DNA from: Arachis hypogaea
Taxonomy: Eukaryota; Streptophyta; Magnoliopsida; Fabales; Fabaceae
Assembly (NCBI RefSeq): GCF_003086295.3
Contig: NC_092054.1
Span: 37,579,294 to 37,643,293, forward strand
Length of the DNA stretch: 64,000 bases
Direction: 5' to 3'
Below, in pieces: positions 11,061 to 22,333 of this stretch (position 1 is its first letter; every line of letters starts with the position of its first letter). The position numbers and the translations under genes are program-made. A model generated the notes under the pieces. It did no database searches. It was given only the letters and a program-made list of their open reading frames with translations, and was not told the DNA's origin.

Positions 11061-11677
11061 TATTGCTTACTCTTTTTCTTTTATTTTTCAACCTTTATTG
11101 TTCTTTCCCTTTTTCTTATTAGGATCTTCTTATTTAGCTAGTCTCATGGGGTGTATTCAAAGCATATGATTCAGGACAGATAGTTGTCTTCCCACCTTAT
11201 GGTTGAACCAACTTAGCTAACTTATGACTATACCATAAACTCATGAACTTACTCCATAGTATGAACTCCTCTCTGGTCTTTTGAAACACTCATTCTCTTT
11301 TTCATTTGTTTCAAAGGGACAAGCATACAAGTAAGCAAAGTACGGATGCAGTGACATAAAGACTAGCAAACATAGACCTTTTCAACCAAAAACTTAAAAG
11401 ACAAAATAAAAATAATTCAAACTAACATGGAAGCAAGTTCCATTTCATACAAGATCTTCCTTATTTAAAGCATAGAGAAAGATGGACCAAAGAAGGAACT
11501 CCATCACCTTTTACTCTTGTGGATGCCCATGCTTTCCTCCTTGTTTGTCTTCTTTGTGTCCTCTTGCATTCCCTCGCATCCGTGCCAATCTTGCTTGCTT
11601 CCAATCCTCAAGTGCCTTCCTCACTGATTCATGACTCTCTTCCACCTTTTGTCTTTCTTCCCGTGCTAATTCATCCC

Positions 11678-13056
11678 TTATTTCTTCATACCTTGTGATT
11701 CCTGATGCAATATAGGCAGCTGTCCTACCAAGTAACCGAGCCTGGCTTGAGTATTTATATGATGCCCAGTCTCGCTCAGGTAAACTCCTTCTGCGAATGC
11801 CCTTTGCTCGTCCAATAGTTTTGCCTGTTCTATTTGACTTTGATGCATCTCATGTATATGTGCACCTTGATGTGCTTGGATGTTGATTAGCCTCTGGATG
11901 GATTCTTGTTGCTCATTTTGCCTTTGTTCCATCCTGTGGAATATTTCACTCCATTGTTGTCCTTGACTCAGTTGTTGATCTAGCATTTGCTTTTGCCACT
12001 CCCCTTGTTGAGTCATCCATCTTGAGAGTGACTCCTCTTGCTGCCCCATCATCTGTAGTTGAAGCTCTCTCTGTGCTCCTTGGCTTTCCACATATTGTCG
12101 AGATAGCCCATCAATGGCTTCCTGCAATTAGTGCATATCCAAGGTGGCTGGTGCTTGCCCCTCTACGACTTCTCCTTCTACTACTTGAGGGGCCGGCCTC
12201 TTCCTTTGCTTCCGTTGAGGCAGGGGGGATGCGGTAGCATGCATTCGTCGAACAGTTATTGGAATGCCCTCTTTTATCCACACTGGGTCCTCATCTTTAA
12301 ACACCACCCCAGCTTTCTTACACAGTCGGTAAATAGTGCTGGGGTAACCTAACGTTCCCCTTGAGTCGCTTTTCTCTGCCATTTTTCTAATGCCTTCTGC
12401 TATGAGTTCATGAACCTTGATCTCTCCTCCTTTGAGTATACAGTGCACCAGTGTGGCTCTCTTGAGATTCACCTCCGAGTTGTTCGCTGCTGGGAGGATG
12501 GACCTCCTTACAATTTCGAACCACCCTTTTGCTTCCGGGGTGAGATCTGCTCTCTTGATGAACCTTGGTCTCTTATCTGCATATCTTTTCCAGTCAGCTC
12601 CTGGTACACAAATGTCTTGCACAATCTGGTCATGATTAGGGTTGTTGTCCATTCTTGAATGATAACTCTCTTCTTCAAACGGTATGGACCGCAACTTTAA
12701 TGCCCTCATGACACTCATGGGACCAAAATCCACAATCTTTCCTCTCACAAAGCTTGTATATGACTCATATGCCTTATCATATCGGACCGCATTTGCATAA
12801 AACTCTCTTATAAGATTTGCATTCACCTTAATGACCGGATCAGTGAGGAGCTCCCATCTTCTCTTTTCTACTTTTTTTTTGTGATTTCGGGACACTCAGT
12901 TTTCCTAACTTGAAATCCCAGCTCATAAATGATCTCCTTATCCACCATCCACCCGTATTGCAATGCATGGTGCAAGCTTCTAAATCTCTTTTCATCATAC
13001 GGGTGTTGCTTCACAGGTTCCTTTTCCTTCCTTCTTTTAGAGCTCGAAGATGCCAT
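11678..13056 (-). pseudogene. Accessory ORF of element C (plant-transposon-protein-like), broken
   Basis: The ATG is at 13054-13056. The first 62 residues (basic Ser/Lys/Arg N-terminus, then a PEI motif) run into a T9 homopolymer (12872-12880). The homologous sequence continues in another frame (RRWELL, REFYAN, RGKIV, DICVPGADW), so a one-base slip broke it. A TAA at 12128-12130 then interrupts the frame; the last ~149 codons (11678-12127) encode a Gln-rich, heptad-like coiled coil. The order PEI...WE-L...REFYAN...VRGKIV...DICVPGA is shared with the intact ORF of element D (35468-36592). It resembles proteins annotated in plants as putative plant transposon protein, which is recollection and was not searched. 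Function unknown; it lies where Athila elements carry their third ORF. Confidence 0.75.
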
Positions 13057-13952
13057 GAATGAGGGTTAATGTGTGAAGTTGGCAAGGGTGAGGAGACTTT
13101 CAGTTGTTTAGGGTTGAGTGCAATGGATGGAGTGAGGGAGAATATTTTTTTAAAAGGTTAGGAAATGCTTTATTCCGAAATGGATATGTGTGAAGAGTGG
13201 GTGTGGAGTGTGAAGCTAGGGCACGGAACAAGGATTACTTATATAGAGAGGTTGTGAGTGAATGGAGGGTGTGGATTGATGGAGTGGTTGCTTTGATGGT
13301 CGGTTGGGGTTGTGCATGGAGCAGGGACAAGGATCATCACTTTATGAGGGTTATTGGTTCGGTCTTCAAGGGTCTCTTTTTTTCAATGTTGCATGGTAAC
13401 ATTTTCCAATGTGTTCCCTTTTGAGAACAAGTGTGTAGTCCCTCTTCATGAAGTGGCCGAACCCTTCTCATTTAGTTGTCCAATCAATCTCCTTCAATGT
13501 TCCTCTCCTTTTCCTTATAAAGATAAAATAAGAAAAGTAAGAATTAACATAAAAAAAACAATTTAAACTTTACGGCTAGAATAATAAAAAGAAGAAAAGA
13601 TTTTTTTTATTCATGAATTCCAACTAACTAACTAACTGTGTATCCTTATATGCACATTGGTGGCACCATGGGGTGACACCAAACTTAGTTTGGATCACTG
13701 TGATGAAAAGTTCTGTTCAAAGCTCCAAGACTAGCATGCTCTCAGTTGCATTCATGCTTTCTTGGCATGCTTTGAACACCAAACTTGTTGTTCACTATAT
13801 ACTGCTTATTACGGATTTCACCAAGTGTTTGTCAAGTCTGGGTTGGAATTCATGAATATTTACTTATTCACAATTTTCTAAAAGCATATAAAACATGGGT
13901 TGCCTCCCATGAAGCGCTTCTTTAGCGTCACTAGCTTGACGTTTCTCCCTCA
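13057..13952. other. Spacer between C gag-protease and accessory ORF
   Basis: No credible gene here. Two further copies of the PPT-like motif ACACCAAACTT lie at 13676-13687 and 13775-13786. The sequence next to the end of the gag-protease frame (13870-13950, GGGTTGCCTCCCATGAAGCGC-like) corresponds to the sequence after pol in D (37440-37480), which places the pol deletion of C inside the coding frame rather than in this spacer. Confidence 0.6.
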
Positions 13953-16781
13953 TCAGGGTGGTTGGTAATGCTTAAAGTCCTCCCCTCTTGTTGTGGACTT
14001 ATATCCATTGGTTGTATCAATGATCTCTACATGTTCCAAGGAGAGAACTCTGTTGATAGTGAAGACCTTAGGTAAATGAGATGGTACAGTGGGGAGATTA
14101 GGGGGGATATCTGGGAAGTAAGCTGAGATCACTTTATCCCCTGGAGAGAAGTCTTCCATAGGGATCTTCTTGTTCCTCCACCCCCTTGGTACCTTCTTCT
14201 TTGTCCCTTTTGATGTTGCCTTGCTCTTTGTGACTTCTTCTTCTAAGGGAATTTTGTTGTTGTCTTCATATGTCTCTAGTGGTTTAGGTTCCTCCAGCTT
14301 TTCCTTGAGCTGTGACAACTGCTTATTTCCTTGTTCATCAACCAAGGGCTTTTCCAGGTGGGCTGGTTGTGCTTCAGTGCTTGTTTCCTCTTTCAGCATC
14401 TCATTATGATCTTTGCTTGGTTCTTTATTCTCTTGGTCTGCTTCTTGTGAAAGTTTGAAGACATTAAAGCTGAGTTGTTCATCATGGATCCTTAATATTA
14501 GCTCCCCTCGCTCCACATCTATAAGTGCTCTGGCTGTAGCTAGGAATGGTCTTCCCAATATAATTGGGTGAGTGTGACTCTCTTCCATGTCCAAGATGAC
14601 AAAGTCTGTGGGAAGAAAGTATTTCCCAACCTTTACCAACACATATTCCACCACTCCTATTGCTTGTTTTTGAGTTTTGTCTGCCAGCCTGATGACTACA
14701 TCTGTGGGTATTATCTCATTGATCTTCAGCCTCTTCACCAGGGATAAGGGCATTAAGTTGATGCTTGCTCCCAAATCGCAGAGTGCTTTATCAAACATTG
14801 TTTCTCCTATGGCACAGGGGACATGAAAACTCCCTGGATCTTTTCTTTTTGTAGGCAAATGTGGTTGAATGAGGGCACTGCACTCCTTGTTCATCACTAT
14901 AGTTTGGCCTCCCTTGAGTGAGCTTTTCCTGGGAAGCAGCTCCTTCATATACTTGATGTATGCAGGTATTTGTTGAATAGTCTTGATGAATGGTATGTTG
15001 ACATGCAGAGATGCAAACAAATCTAGAAACCTTGAGTATATTCTCTTCTCCACAGCACCATTGAGCAGTTGGGGAAAAGGTGCATAGAATCTCAGCAGCT
15101 CCTGTTGTGAGATTTCTGGTTCTTGATGATCTTTTTTCTTCTTCTCTACTGAGGTATCTTTAGGTTGTTCTGACAGCTTGCTTGGCTTGTCCTCAGTCTC
15201 CTTATCACTTATAGTGACCATCTTGCAATCTTCCCATCTTACTTTCTTTGTTTCACCTCTTGGATTCTTCTCTGTGTCACTTGGAAATCCATCTGTGGGT
15301 TTGGGAATTTGCTCAGAGAGATACCCCACTTGAGATTCCAACCTCTTGATTGTGTCTCCCTGGTTCTTGAAACTGGCTCGCACTTCCTCCTTGAACACCT
15401 TGTTGTCTTGAATCTCCTTGCCTATGCCTTCAAGTAGATTCTCAATCCTTGAGAGTCTGTCATCAAATGATTGTAGATCGGGATTAGAGGTGGAAGGATG
15501 AGGTAAGTTATTTTGGTTTTGATGTGGATGTGGAGAAGTGTTGTTATGGGGGTGTTGATATGGTCTAGATGTGAAATGTTGGTGGCTTGCATTGTTGGGA
15601 TTTGAGCATCTTTGATTAAGGCTTTGGTCTTGTTGATTTCCCCACCCAAAGTTTGGGTGATTCCTCCATCCAAGATTATAGGTCTTGGAGTATGGATCAT
15701 GGTTTTGCCTAGGTGAATTCCCAATGTAGTTGACTTGCTCCTGACTTCCCTCTGCTTCTTCATTCACTCCTTCTTGGGTTGTTGATGAAGTGGTGATTGC
15801 TGCTACTTGGTTCCTCTCCATCTTCTTGGTTAGGTCAGCCAGCTGCTTGGTAAAGAGCTTGTTCTGAGCCAGCAGAGCATCTACATTGTTTAGCTCCATC
15901 ACTCCTCTAGTGTTCCCTCTTTCGGAAGCATAGAAGTAGTCATTCTCTGCTACAGTTTCAATGACATCTATGGCCTCCTCAATGGTCTTCTTCTTGTTCA
16001 AAGATCCTCCGGATGAATGGTCTACGGCCTTCTTTGACTCATAAGAGATCCCTTCATAGAAAATGTGCAGCTGCACCCATTCGTTGAACATGTCAGGTGG
16101 ACACCTCCTTGTCAGGTCCTTAAACCTCTCCCATGCTTCATACAGAGTCTCACCATCTTGTTGCCTGAAAGTTTGGACCTCAGCTCTCAGCCTATTGATT
16201 CGTTGAGGGGGATAAAATGTTGCTAAGAATTTATTCACCACATCTTCCCAAGTTGTCAAGCTCTCCTTTGGGAAAGACTCCAGCCACTTAGCTACCTTAT
16301 CCTTGAGTGAGAATGGAAATAAGAGCAGTCTATAGGCGTTAGGATGAACACCATTAGACTTCACTGTGTCACAAATTCTCAGGAAGGTGGTTAGATGTTG
16401 ATTGAGGTCTTCTTGGACACTTCCTCGGAACGAACAGTTGTTCTGAACAAGGGTGATGAGCTGTGGCTTCAGTTCAAAATTATTGGCGTGGATAGTTGGC
16501 TTTTGAATGCTACTTCCACAGTTTCCTGGGTTTGGATTGATGTAAGAGCCTAAAACTCTTCTATCCTCCCCAGCATGATTTGCTCGACCTCCTCCGCCAT
16601 GGTTGTGAGTCTCTTCTTCATGATGGTTTTCCATGTTTTCTTCCATGTTTGGTTCAAAGTATTCCTCCTCTTCCTCAGCACCAACTACTCTTTTTCCTCT
16701 TGCTTCCCTCCTTAATCTCAAGAAGGTCCTCTCAGGTTCAGAATCAAAAGAAGTTGAAGCCCCGCTTCTTCTCCCTGTCAT
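13953..16781 (-). CDS. gag-pro: Element C gag-protease fused to an integrase-type tail (942 aa)
   Basis: One uninterrupted frame. The ATG at 16779-16781 was chosen because the seven upstream codons lack an ATG. Residues ~1-60 are basic then acidic. Residues ~100-240 are a retrotransposon gag domain (YRLLLFPFSLKDK, WLESFPKES, FLATFYPP, LYEAWERFKDL). A long Asn/Gln/His-rich linker follows with no CCHC zinc knuckle. An aspartic protease with CDLGASINLMP has its active-site Asp near residue 669 and ILGRPFLATA after it. The last ~70 residues (GDKVISAYFPDIPP, VFTINRVLSLEH, EDFKHYQPP) look like the end of an Athila pol polyprotein after integrase. RT, RNase H and the integrase core are absent, yet the frame stays open, which suggests purifying selection or recent loss. 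It probably makes virus-like particles and cleaves itself, with RT and integrase in trans. Confidence 0.9.
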   Translation of the reverse strand: MTGRRSGASTSFDSEPERTFLRLRREARGKRVVGAEEEEEYFEPNMEENMENHHEEETHNHGGGGRANHAGEDRRVLGSYINPNPGNCGSSIQKPTIHANNFELKPQLITLVQNNCSFRGSVQEDLNQHLTTFLRICDTVKSNGVHPNAYRLLLFPFSLKDKVAKWLESFPKESLTTWEDVVNKFLATFYPPQRINRLRAEVQTFRQQDGETLYEAWERFKDLTRRCPPDMFNEWVQLHIFYEGISYESKKAVDHSSGGSLNKKKTIEEAIDVIETVAENDYFYASERGNTRGVMELNNVDALLAQNKLFTKQLADLTKKMERNQVAAITTSSTTQEGVNEEAEGSQEQVNYIGNSPRQNHDPYSKTYNLGWRNHPNFGWGNQQDQSLNQRCSNPNNASHQHFTSRPYQHPHNNTSPHPHQNQNNLPHPSTSNPDLQSFDDRLSRIENLLEGIGKEIQDNKVFKEEVRASFKNQGDTIKRLESQVGYLSEQIPKPTDGFPSDTEKNPRGETKKVRWEDCKMVTISDKETEDKPSKLSEQPKDTSVEKKKKDHQEPEISQQELLRFYAPFPQLLNGAVEKRIYSRFLDLFASLHVNIPFIKTIQQIPAYIKYMKELLPRKSSLKGGQTIVMNKECSALIQPHLPTKRKDPGSFHVPCAIGETMFDKALCDLGASINLMPLSLVKRLKINEIIPTDVVIRLADKTQKQAIGVVEYVLVKVGKYFLPTDFVILDMEESHTHPIILGRPFLATARALIDVERGELILRIHDEQLSFNVFKLSQEADQENKEPSKDHNEMLKEETSTEAQPAHLEKPLVDEQGNKQLSQLKEKLEEPKPLETYEDNNKIPLEEEVTKSKATSKGTKKKVPRGWRNKKIPMEDFSPGDKVISAYFPDIPPNLPTVPSHLPKVFTINRVLSLEHVEIIDTTNGYKSTTRGEDFKHYQPP

Positions 16782-17043
16782 ACAACCAACAAGTACAAGC
16801 AAGGAAAATAGATGCAGAAAGTATTTCTGTCAGAATTACTGTTAGTATGAGTGATGCAATATATCAAACAGTTAGTGGGTTAGTGAAATGAATGGTAAAT
16901 AACTAAAAACGAAAAAGTAGGGGGAATGGAAGAAATTAACTAAAACTGAAAGTAAATTACTCAAACGGAAAATTAAATCAAACAAAAATAAAATGTTCAA
17001 TCTAGTGATCCTCCAATTTAATCATTGTTGATGCACAATCAAT

Positions 17044-17060
17044 CCTTGGCAACGGCGCCA
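17044..17060 (-). promoter_or_regulatory. Primer-binding site of element C
   Basis: The minus strand reads TGGCGCCGTTGCCAAGG, matching the tRNA-Asp complement at 15 of 17 positions. It lies six bases inside the 5' LTR. The leader between here and the gag ATG (16782-17043) has no gene. Confidence 0.85.
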
Positions 17061-17066
17061 TAAACT

Positions 17067-19480
17067 TGATGCACGGAAAACTTGTCTCATAACAAATTTC
17101 CTTCGGCAAGTGTACCGAATTTTTCGTCAAGTAAAAACTCACAATAGAGTGAGGTCGAATCCCACAGGGATTGATTGATCAAGCAACTTTAACTAGAGGA
17201 ATGTTCTAGTTGAGCGAATCAGAATTTGAGTTGAGAATTGCAGAAAATTAAATGGTGAAAAAGTAAATAACAGAAAAGTAAATGCTGGAAATAAAGAGCT
17301 GAATGTAGATGACGGAAAGTAAATTGTAGAATCTTAAATGGGAATGGGGTAATTGCTCATAAAAGTAAATGACAGAAATTAAAGAGAATGGGTAAGATCA
17401 AAAATGGGGAGTTCATTGGGCTCAAGAGATGTTGCATTCTCCGGATCAATTTCATTTTCATCTCTTCCTCAATCGATGCACTCATGATATCCTTGGCAAT
17501 TTTAAGTGATCGAATTACAATTCCTTGTAATTCAATCTCTTAAATCTTGATCAATAGCCAATTCCTTGGTCAATTGCTCATGAGAAGAGATGAAGTATGG
17601 TCACTGATTATACCACATGCATTTCCCAAATTAAGTGTTGAGAGGATTATAGTCACATATCCATCCAAACCCAATTTGGTCCAGCATGAGAAAGCATTTC
17701 TAGCATGATCTCTTCATTCCTCTTTCAAGGTTCAGAAGAGATCCAAGTTTGAATAGCTTCTTTTCCAAGATAACTACCCAATTGGATGAAGATCGAAAGC
17801 TTTCAAGTAAAATCAAGAGAAAAGATAGAAGAAGAATAATGAAAACTAGTATTGATCCATCAAATTACAACAGAGCTCCCTAACCCAATGAAAGGGGTTT
17901 AGTTGTTCATAGCTCTGGAAAATGAAAACAAAGATGGAGAATACATTCTGAAACTAGAAGTGCAGAGAAAGTAAAATACAGAGAGTAGTTCTATGCCAAG
18001 AGGCTCCCTATAATTTCCAACTCTCCTCTTTTCAATTCAAAGCTACTCCTATATATACTACTCTTCTGATCTTCTAGTTGGCTCTTCAAGTCTTGGGTAT
18101 GGGCCTTTGGATCTTGAGTTTGAAGCAGTTATCTTCTTCATTGGGCTTGGCTTTACTTGCAGAGAGAAAGTGTGAAGTGGGCAGAGACGTTAGCTCAGGA
18201 CGTTAGTAGTGTTAACGTTCAGTGAAAATATGGGTTCGAGAACGTTAGTGACAATTACCTTTTTCACTAACGTTCCTCACCAAAGTAAGAGCCACGTTAA
18301 CTTCAACGTTAGTGGCACAAACGTTGCCACTAACGTTGCCTCTATGTCCTTCGCACACGTTATTGGGACTCACCTTTCCCAGTAATGTTGAGAAGTCTCC
18401 CCCTTCCTTACGTTAGAGTCCACGTTAACTTAGTTAATGTGGCTCTTTTAACGTAGGCTTGCCAACCTTCGAGAACGTTAGTGACACTTACCTTTGTCAC
18501 TAACGTTCTAATATGCCCTTAGCTCCCACGTTAGAGTCCACGTTAACTAGGTTAATGTGGCCTCTAACGTGGCTGTGCTAGCCATCTCCAACGTTAGTGA
18601 CAAAGGTGAATGTCACTAACGTTGGCTTATCATCTCTCCTCCTCACGTTAGCTTCCACGTTAACTAAATTAACGTGGGAGTTAACGTAGCTCATTGTGGC
18701 TTGTGTGGGCTCCTTCCAACGTTAGTGACAATGTAACGTGGGAGTTAACGTGGCTTATTGGGGCTTGTGTGGGTTAATCCCAACGTTAGTGACAATGTTT
18801 GGTGTCACTAACGTTGTCGACCACCTACTTTCTTTACGTTAGCTTCCACGTTAACTAGGTTAACGTGGGAGTTAACGTGGCTTATTGTGACTTGGTCAAC
18901 GTTAGTGACAAAGTTGAATGTCACTAACGTTGGCTTCCCCTTTACTTCTCAACGTTAGAGGCCACGTTAACTAAGTTAACGTGGCTCTTAACGTGGCCAC
19001 TTATGAGCTTGGTCCAACGTTAGTGATAATGTTAAGTGTTACTAACGTTGGCTCCCTTTCCTTTCTTCCACATTAGAGTCCACGTTAACTTAGTTAACGT
19101 GACTCTTAACGTGGGCAATGATGGCTTCGAGAGCGTTATTGGCGATTACTTTTCTCATTAACTTTGCAAGTTACTCCCATTCCACGTTAGTGTAACTAAC
19201 GTAGCCACTAATGTGGTTCTTCTTTGCTTCCTTTGTCCTGAAATCAAGTAATCAAGTGCATCAAAGTTCTGGTCCAAGTCATGGGAAATGCAACATTAAA
19301 TTTGTCATAAAATTCATGTAAAATCCTCATGAAATCATGTAAAGTGCACAATGTATGCTTGAATCAAGATGTAAGTGAATATCTACCCAAAACTAGCTTA
19401 TTTTCTAAGGAAATGCATGAAACTACCCTAAAAACAGTAAAGAAAAAGTCAGTGAAACTGGCCAAAATGCCCTGGCATCA
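17067..19480 (-). repeat. 5' LTR of element C (2414 bp)
   Basis: Partner of 7955-10417 with the same ends. It has lost part of one palindrome unit where AACGTTAGTGACAATG runs straight into TAACGTGGGAG (near 18720-18740), consistent with slippage or recombination between hairpins. The TATA candidate is at 18049-18057. Confidence 0.95.
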
Positions 19481-19485
19481 GTTGG

Positions 19486-20031
19486 CCCATGACCGACATC
19501 TTAGAGGGTTGGCCCATGACCGACCTCTTGGAAGGTTGGCCCATTACCGACCTCTTCACAAAGAGTTCGGCCAAATCGCCAGAAGAGCCCAAAGCAGGCC
19601 CAAACGAAGAAATACAGCCCAAATCTAAAGGCAGCCAAAGCCTAGAAAGATAAGGCGGTTCCCCTAAAAAGGTAAGATGATTTCACTCAAAGATAAGATA
19701 AGATAACTATCTTATCTCCAGAAAGGTCATTCCACACTACTATAAATACACTGGAGCACCCAGGTATAACTCATACTCTGATTCTACTAAAAACCTGTTT
19801 AAAGCCCGTGCTAACTTAAGCATCGGAGTCTCTTGTAGGTACCACCACCCTCCGGTGATGAAGGATCAGCAGCACCACCAAGTCCAACAAGTCAGACACA
19901 ACAGCTCCGATCCAATAAGTCGGACACGACAGCTCCGGCCACCAAATCCAACAAGTCGGACGCAACAACTCCGGCCGCCACCGCAGATCTCGTCTGAGAT
20001 CGACCTACAGTTTCAGGTAACCCTCGGAATA
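19486..20031 (+). repeat. Element B left LTR, remaining 546 bp
   Basis: Continues the LTR begun at 7869 after the GTTGG duplication. Holds a GATAAGATA / TATCTTATC inverted repeat (19692-19716) about 25 bp before a TATAAATA box (19741-19748). Ends CCCTCGGAATA directly before the PBS. Together with 7869-7954 it makes 632 bp, the same length as the right LTR. Confidence 0.92.
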
Positions 20032-20032
20032 T

Positions 20033-20049
20033 TGGCACCGTTGCCGGGG
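20033..20049 (+). promoter_or_regulatory. Primer-binding site of element B
   Basis: TGGCACCGTTGCCGGGG, 16 of 17 matches to the tRNA-Asp complement, one base after the LTR end. Confidence 0.9.
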
Positions 20050-20072
20050 AACCTTGAAGTCATCCCATCATC

Positions 20073-21400
20073 ATGGCGGACAACATTGACAACGATCACA
20101 ACTCTGATTTGGAAAATAGAACACGGCACAAGAACGCGGACATCACACCCAAAGATACACCTCAACCAAACAGAGACAAGCATTCTCCAAATACAGAAAT
20201 CTAAGAAGCCCTCTGAGAACAGTAGAGTCATCTCAAGTAGCTCGAATAGGAGGCCGAATACTAGTGTGAGGCCGAAAGAAACCTCCGGAGAGAAATTAGA
20301 CGACGCCAAGAGTTGGAAGACAAACTCCTAAAACTCGAGGCCAACCTTGAAACCAAAACCATTCAGCTTGGTCACGAGGACATCTCTCACAAGGATCAAG
20401 ATCCCTTCACAAAAGAGATCATGAAAGCTAAAGTTCCAAAGGATTTTAAAGCTCCCGACATGACCCCATACGACGGTACCTCCGATCCAAGCCATCACCT
20501 CAGCAATTTCAGATGCAAAATGTATCTCACTGATGCCTCAGACGCTATTCAATGCAAAGCCTTTCCGACTACTCTAACAAAGACAGCAATTAAGTGGTTC
20601 GATAGTTTGCCTCCTAGATCCATCACAAGTTTTGACGACTTAGCCAAAAAGTTCCTCGCCAGATTTTCCATCCAGAAGGATAAAACCAAACACGCCCCGA
20701 GCTTACTAGGGATTAAGCATGGAGATTGGGAAAGTCTTCACAACTACATGGAAAGATTCAACAAAGCATGTCTGGACGTACAAAGTCTTCCAACAGAAGC
20801 GGCCATCATGGGACTCATCAATAGCCTAAGAGAAGGACCTTTCAGCCAATCTATATCCAAGAAGTACCCAACATCTCTAAACGAGGTTCAAGAAAGGGCG
20901 GAAAAATATATCAATATGGAGGAGAACTCCCGATTGAGAGACAGCTCAAAAACCAGATTCTCCTAACCCACCACAGGACAAGGATAAAGAATCCAGGAAG
21001 AAAGAAGACCAACCCACTGAGAAACCTATCTCTTGTGGATGTTTACCGAGAAATATGCCACATTGAGAAGATCCCACCATCTCGCCCAATCAAAAGCAAA
21101 AAAGGAAGAGGAAATCGGACAGAGTACTGTGAGTACCACCGAATCTACGGACATCCTACTAACGAGTGTTTCGACCTAAAGAATGTCATAGAGAAATTGG
21201 CAAGAGAAGGATGATTAGATCAGTACTTAGCCAACAAAACGGATGAACCAAGAAAAAAAAGAGAAGACAAAGAGGTTGGACGAGTTGAACGTCCACCTCA
21301 CACTCCTGAGAGACATGTTCATATGATAAATGGAGGATTCACAGGAGGAGAGATCTCTAAAATCATCTCACAAAAAGACACCTCAAAGAGGTATATTAAG
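20073..21400 (+). pseudogene. gag: Element B gag (Tat-like), decayed
   Basis: The ATG at 20073 (ATGGCGGACAAC) matches the gag start of E. Several stops precede the long open part (20313-20966), which carries the Tat-type gag domain (PDMTPYDGTSDPSHHL, WFDSLPPRSI, FLARFSIQKDKTKH, LLGIKHGD). After a stop or frameshift the homology continues: LVDVYREICH, then an atypical zinc-knuckle-like CEYHRIYGHPTNEC (C-x2-H-x4-H-x4-C) near 21130-21170, and MINGGFTGG. Near 21385-21395 it joins directly to sequence that in E lies about 1.6 kb further on, so protease and RT have been deleted. Non-functional. Confidence 0.85.
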
Positions 21401-22238
21401 GAAGGGAGAGAGATTTGAATAGACAACGGAGTGTGAACAAGCCTTCCGAGATTTCAAAAAATTCTTGGGGCAACCACCCATTCTTACCCGACCACTGGAA
21501 AGTGAAGAACTCATATTATACCTCGCAGTGGGAAGTCGGGCAATAGCCTCAGCACTAGTCAGAGAAGACGAAAGTGGGCAACAACACATCTACTTCATCA
21601 GCAAAGCTCTACAAGGGGCTGAACTAAACTATCAAAAGATAGAAAAGTTTGCCTACGCTCTCATACTCACGTGTCGACGACTCTGCCCATACTTTCAAGC
21701 TCACACTATCAGAGTTCGGACCAACCAGCCCATAAAAGGCATCCTACAGAAAACAGACTTAGCTGGAAGAATCCTACAGTGGGCAGTCGAGTTATCCGAA
21801 TTCGATCTTCGATATGAAGCTCAGACAACCATCAATCACAGTATCTGGCCAACTTTATTAACCCCGGGAACTCCCACAAAATGGAATCTCTACATGGACG
21901 ACTCTTCAAACAAAACTGGGAGTTGCGCAGGTATAATTATAAAAAGTAATCAGGGAACCCAAATCGAGCTAAATAACCAAGCTGAATACAAGGCACTACT
22001 GGCTGGTTTAAGGCTGGCTAAGGAGGTAGGAGTTCAAAAGCTTACCGTGTTCAGTGATTCACAAGTAATCACCTCACAAATAGAAGGGAGCTACCAAGCT
22101 AAGGATTCCATCATAAAAAATATATACCTGGACAAAATCAGAGAATAGCTCGGATAATTCGGGGGATATGAGGTCCTACAAATACCTCGGGAACAGAATG
22201 CCCGAGCTGATGCACTTTTAAAAACCAGCCAGCACCAA
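21401..22238 (+). pseudogene. pol: Element B RT-tail / RNase H remnant
   Basis: It starts at the RT connection region (RKGREI then TTECEQAF-like) and runs through the RT/RNase H tether (KALQGAELNYQKIEKFAYAL, YFQAHTI, TDLAGRILQW) into an archaeal-type second RNase H (MDDSSNKTGS, NNQAEYKALLAGLRLA, VFSDSQVITSQI). The long open part is 21465-22148. Compared with E it lacks the LSLKFGFPAS-like segment before NNQAEY and has extra stops. The polymerase catalytic core is missing. It is a relic of pol left by two internal deletions. Confidence 0.85.
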
Positions 22239-22333
22239 CAGCTCGGACAATTTGGGGGATGTGAGGTCCGACATATACCTCGGAAACAGAATGGACCTAA
22301 GGTCGGTCAGGAAAAGGGAAGCTAGCAGCCAAC
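22148..22333. repeat. 93-bp tandem duplication at the RNase H / integrase-tail junction
   Basis: GCTCGGATAATTCGGGGGAT (22148) recurs as GCTCGGACAATTTGGGGGAT (22241), with the next ~35 bases also repeated (ATGAGGTCC..., ACCTCGG, AACAGAATG). The copies are diverged, so the duplication is old. It lies where the integrase core has been lost. Confidence 0.85.

Larger units (their letters stand above)
7955..19480 (-). mobile_element. Element C: RT-less Athila-like retrotransposon
   Basis: A complete 11,526 bp element with LTRs at both ends, a 5 bp duplication GTTGG (7950-7954, 19481-19485), PBS next to the right (5') LTR and a PPT-like tract next to the left (3') LTR. It encodes a long gag-protease frame (13953-16781) and a broken accessory ORF (11678-13056), but no reverse transcriptase, RNase H or integrase core. 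It is therefore non-autonomous and must have been copied by enzymes of a related element. It is inserted in the left LTR of B. Confidence 0.95.

Noticed and set aside
15422..15763. 113-codon minus-strand frame
   Set aside because: Shadow in another frame of the Asn/His-rich gag linker of C.
20013..20309. 98-codon minus-strand frame
   Set aside because: Antisense shadow of the B gag N-terminus.
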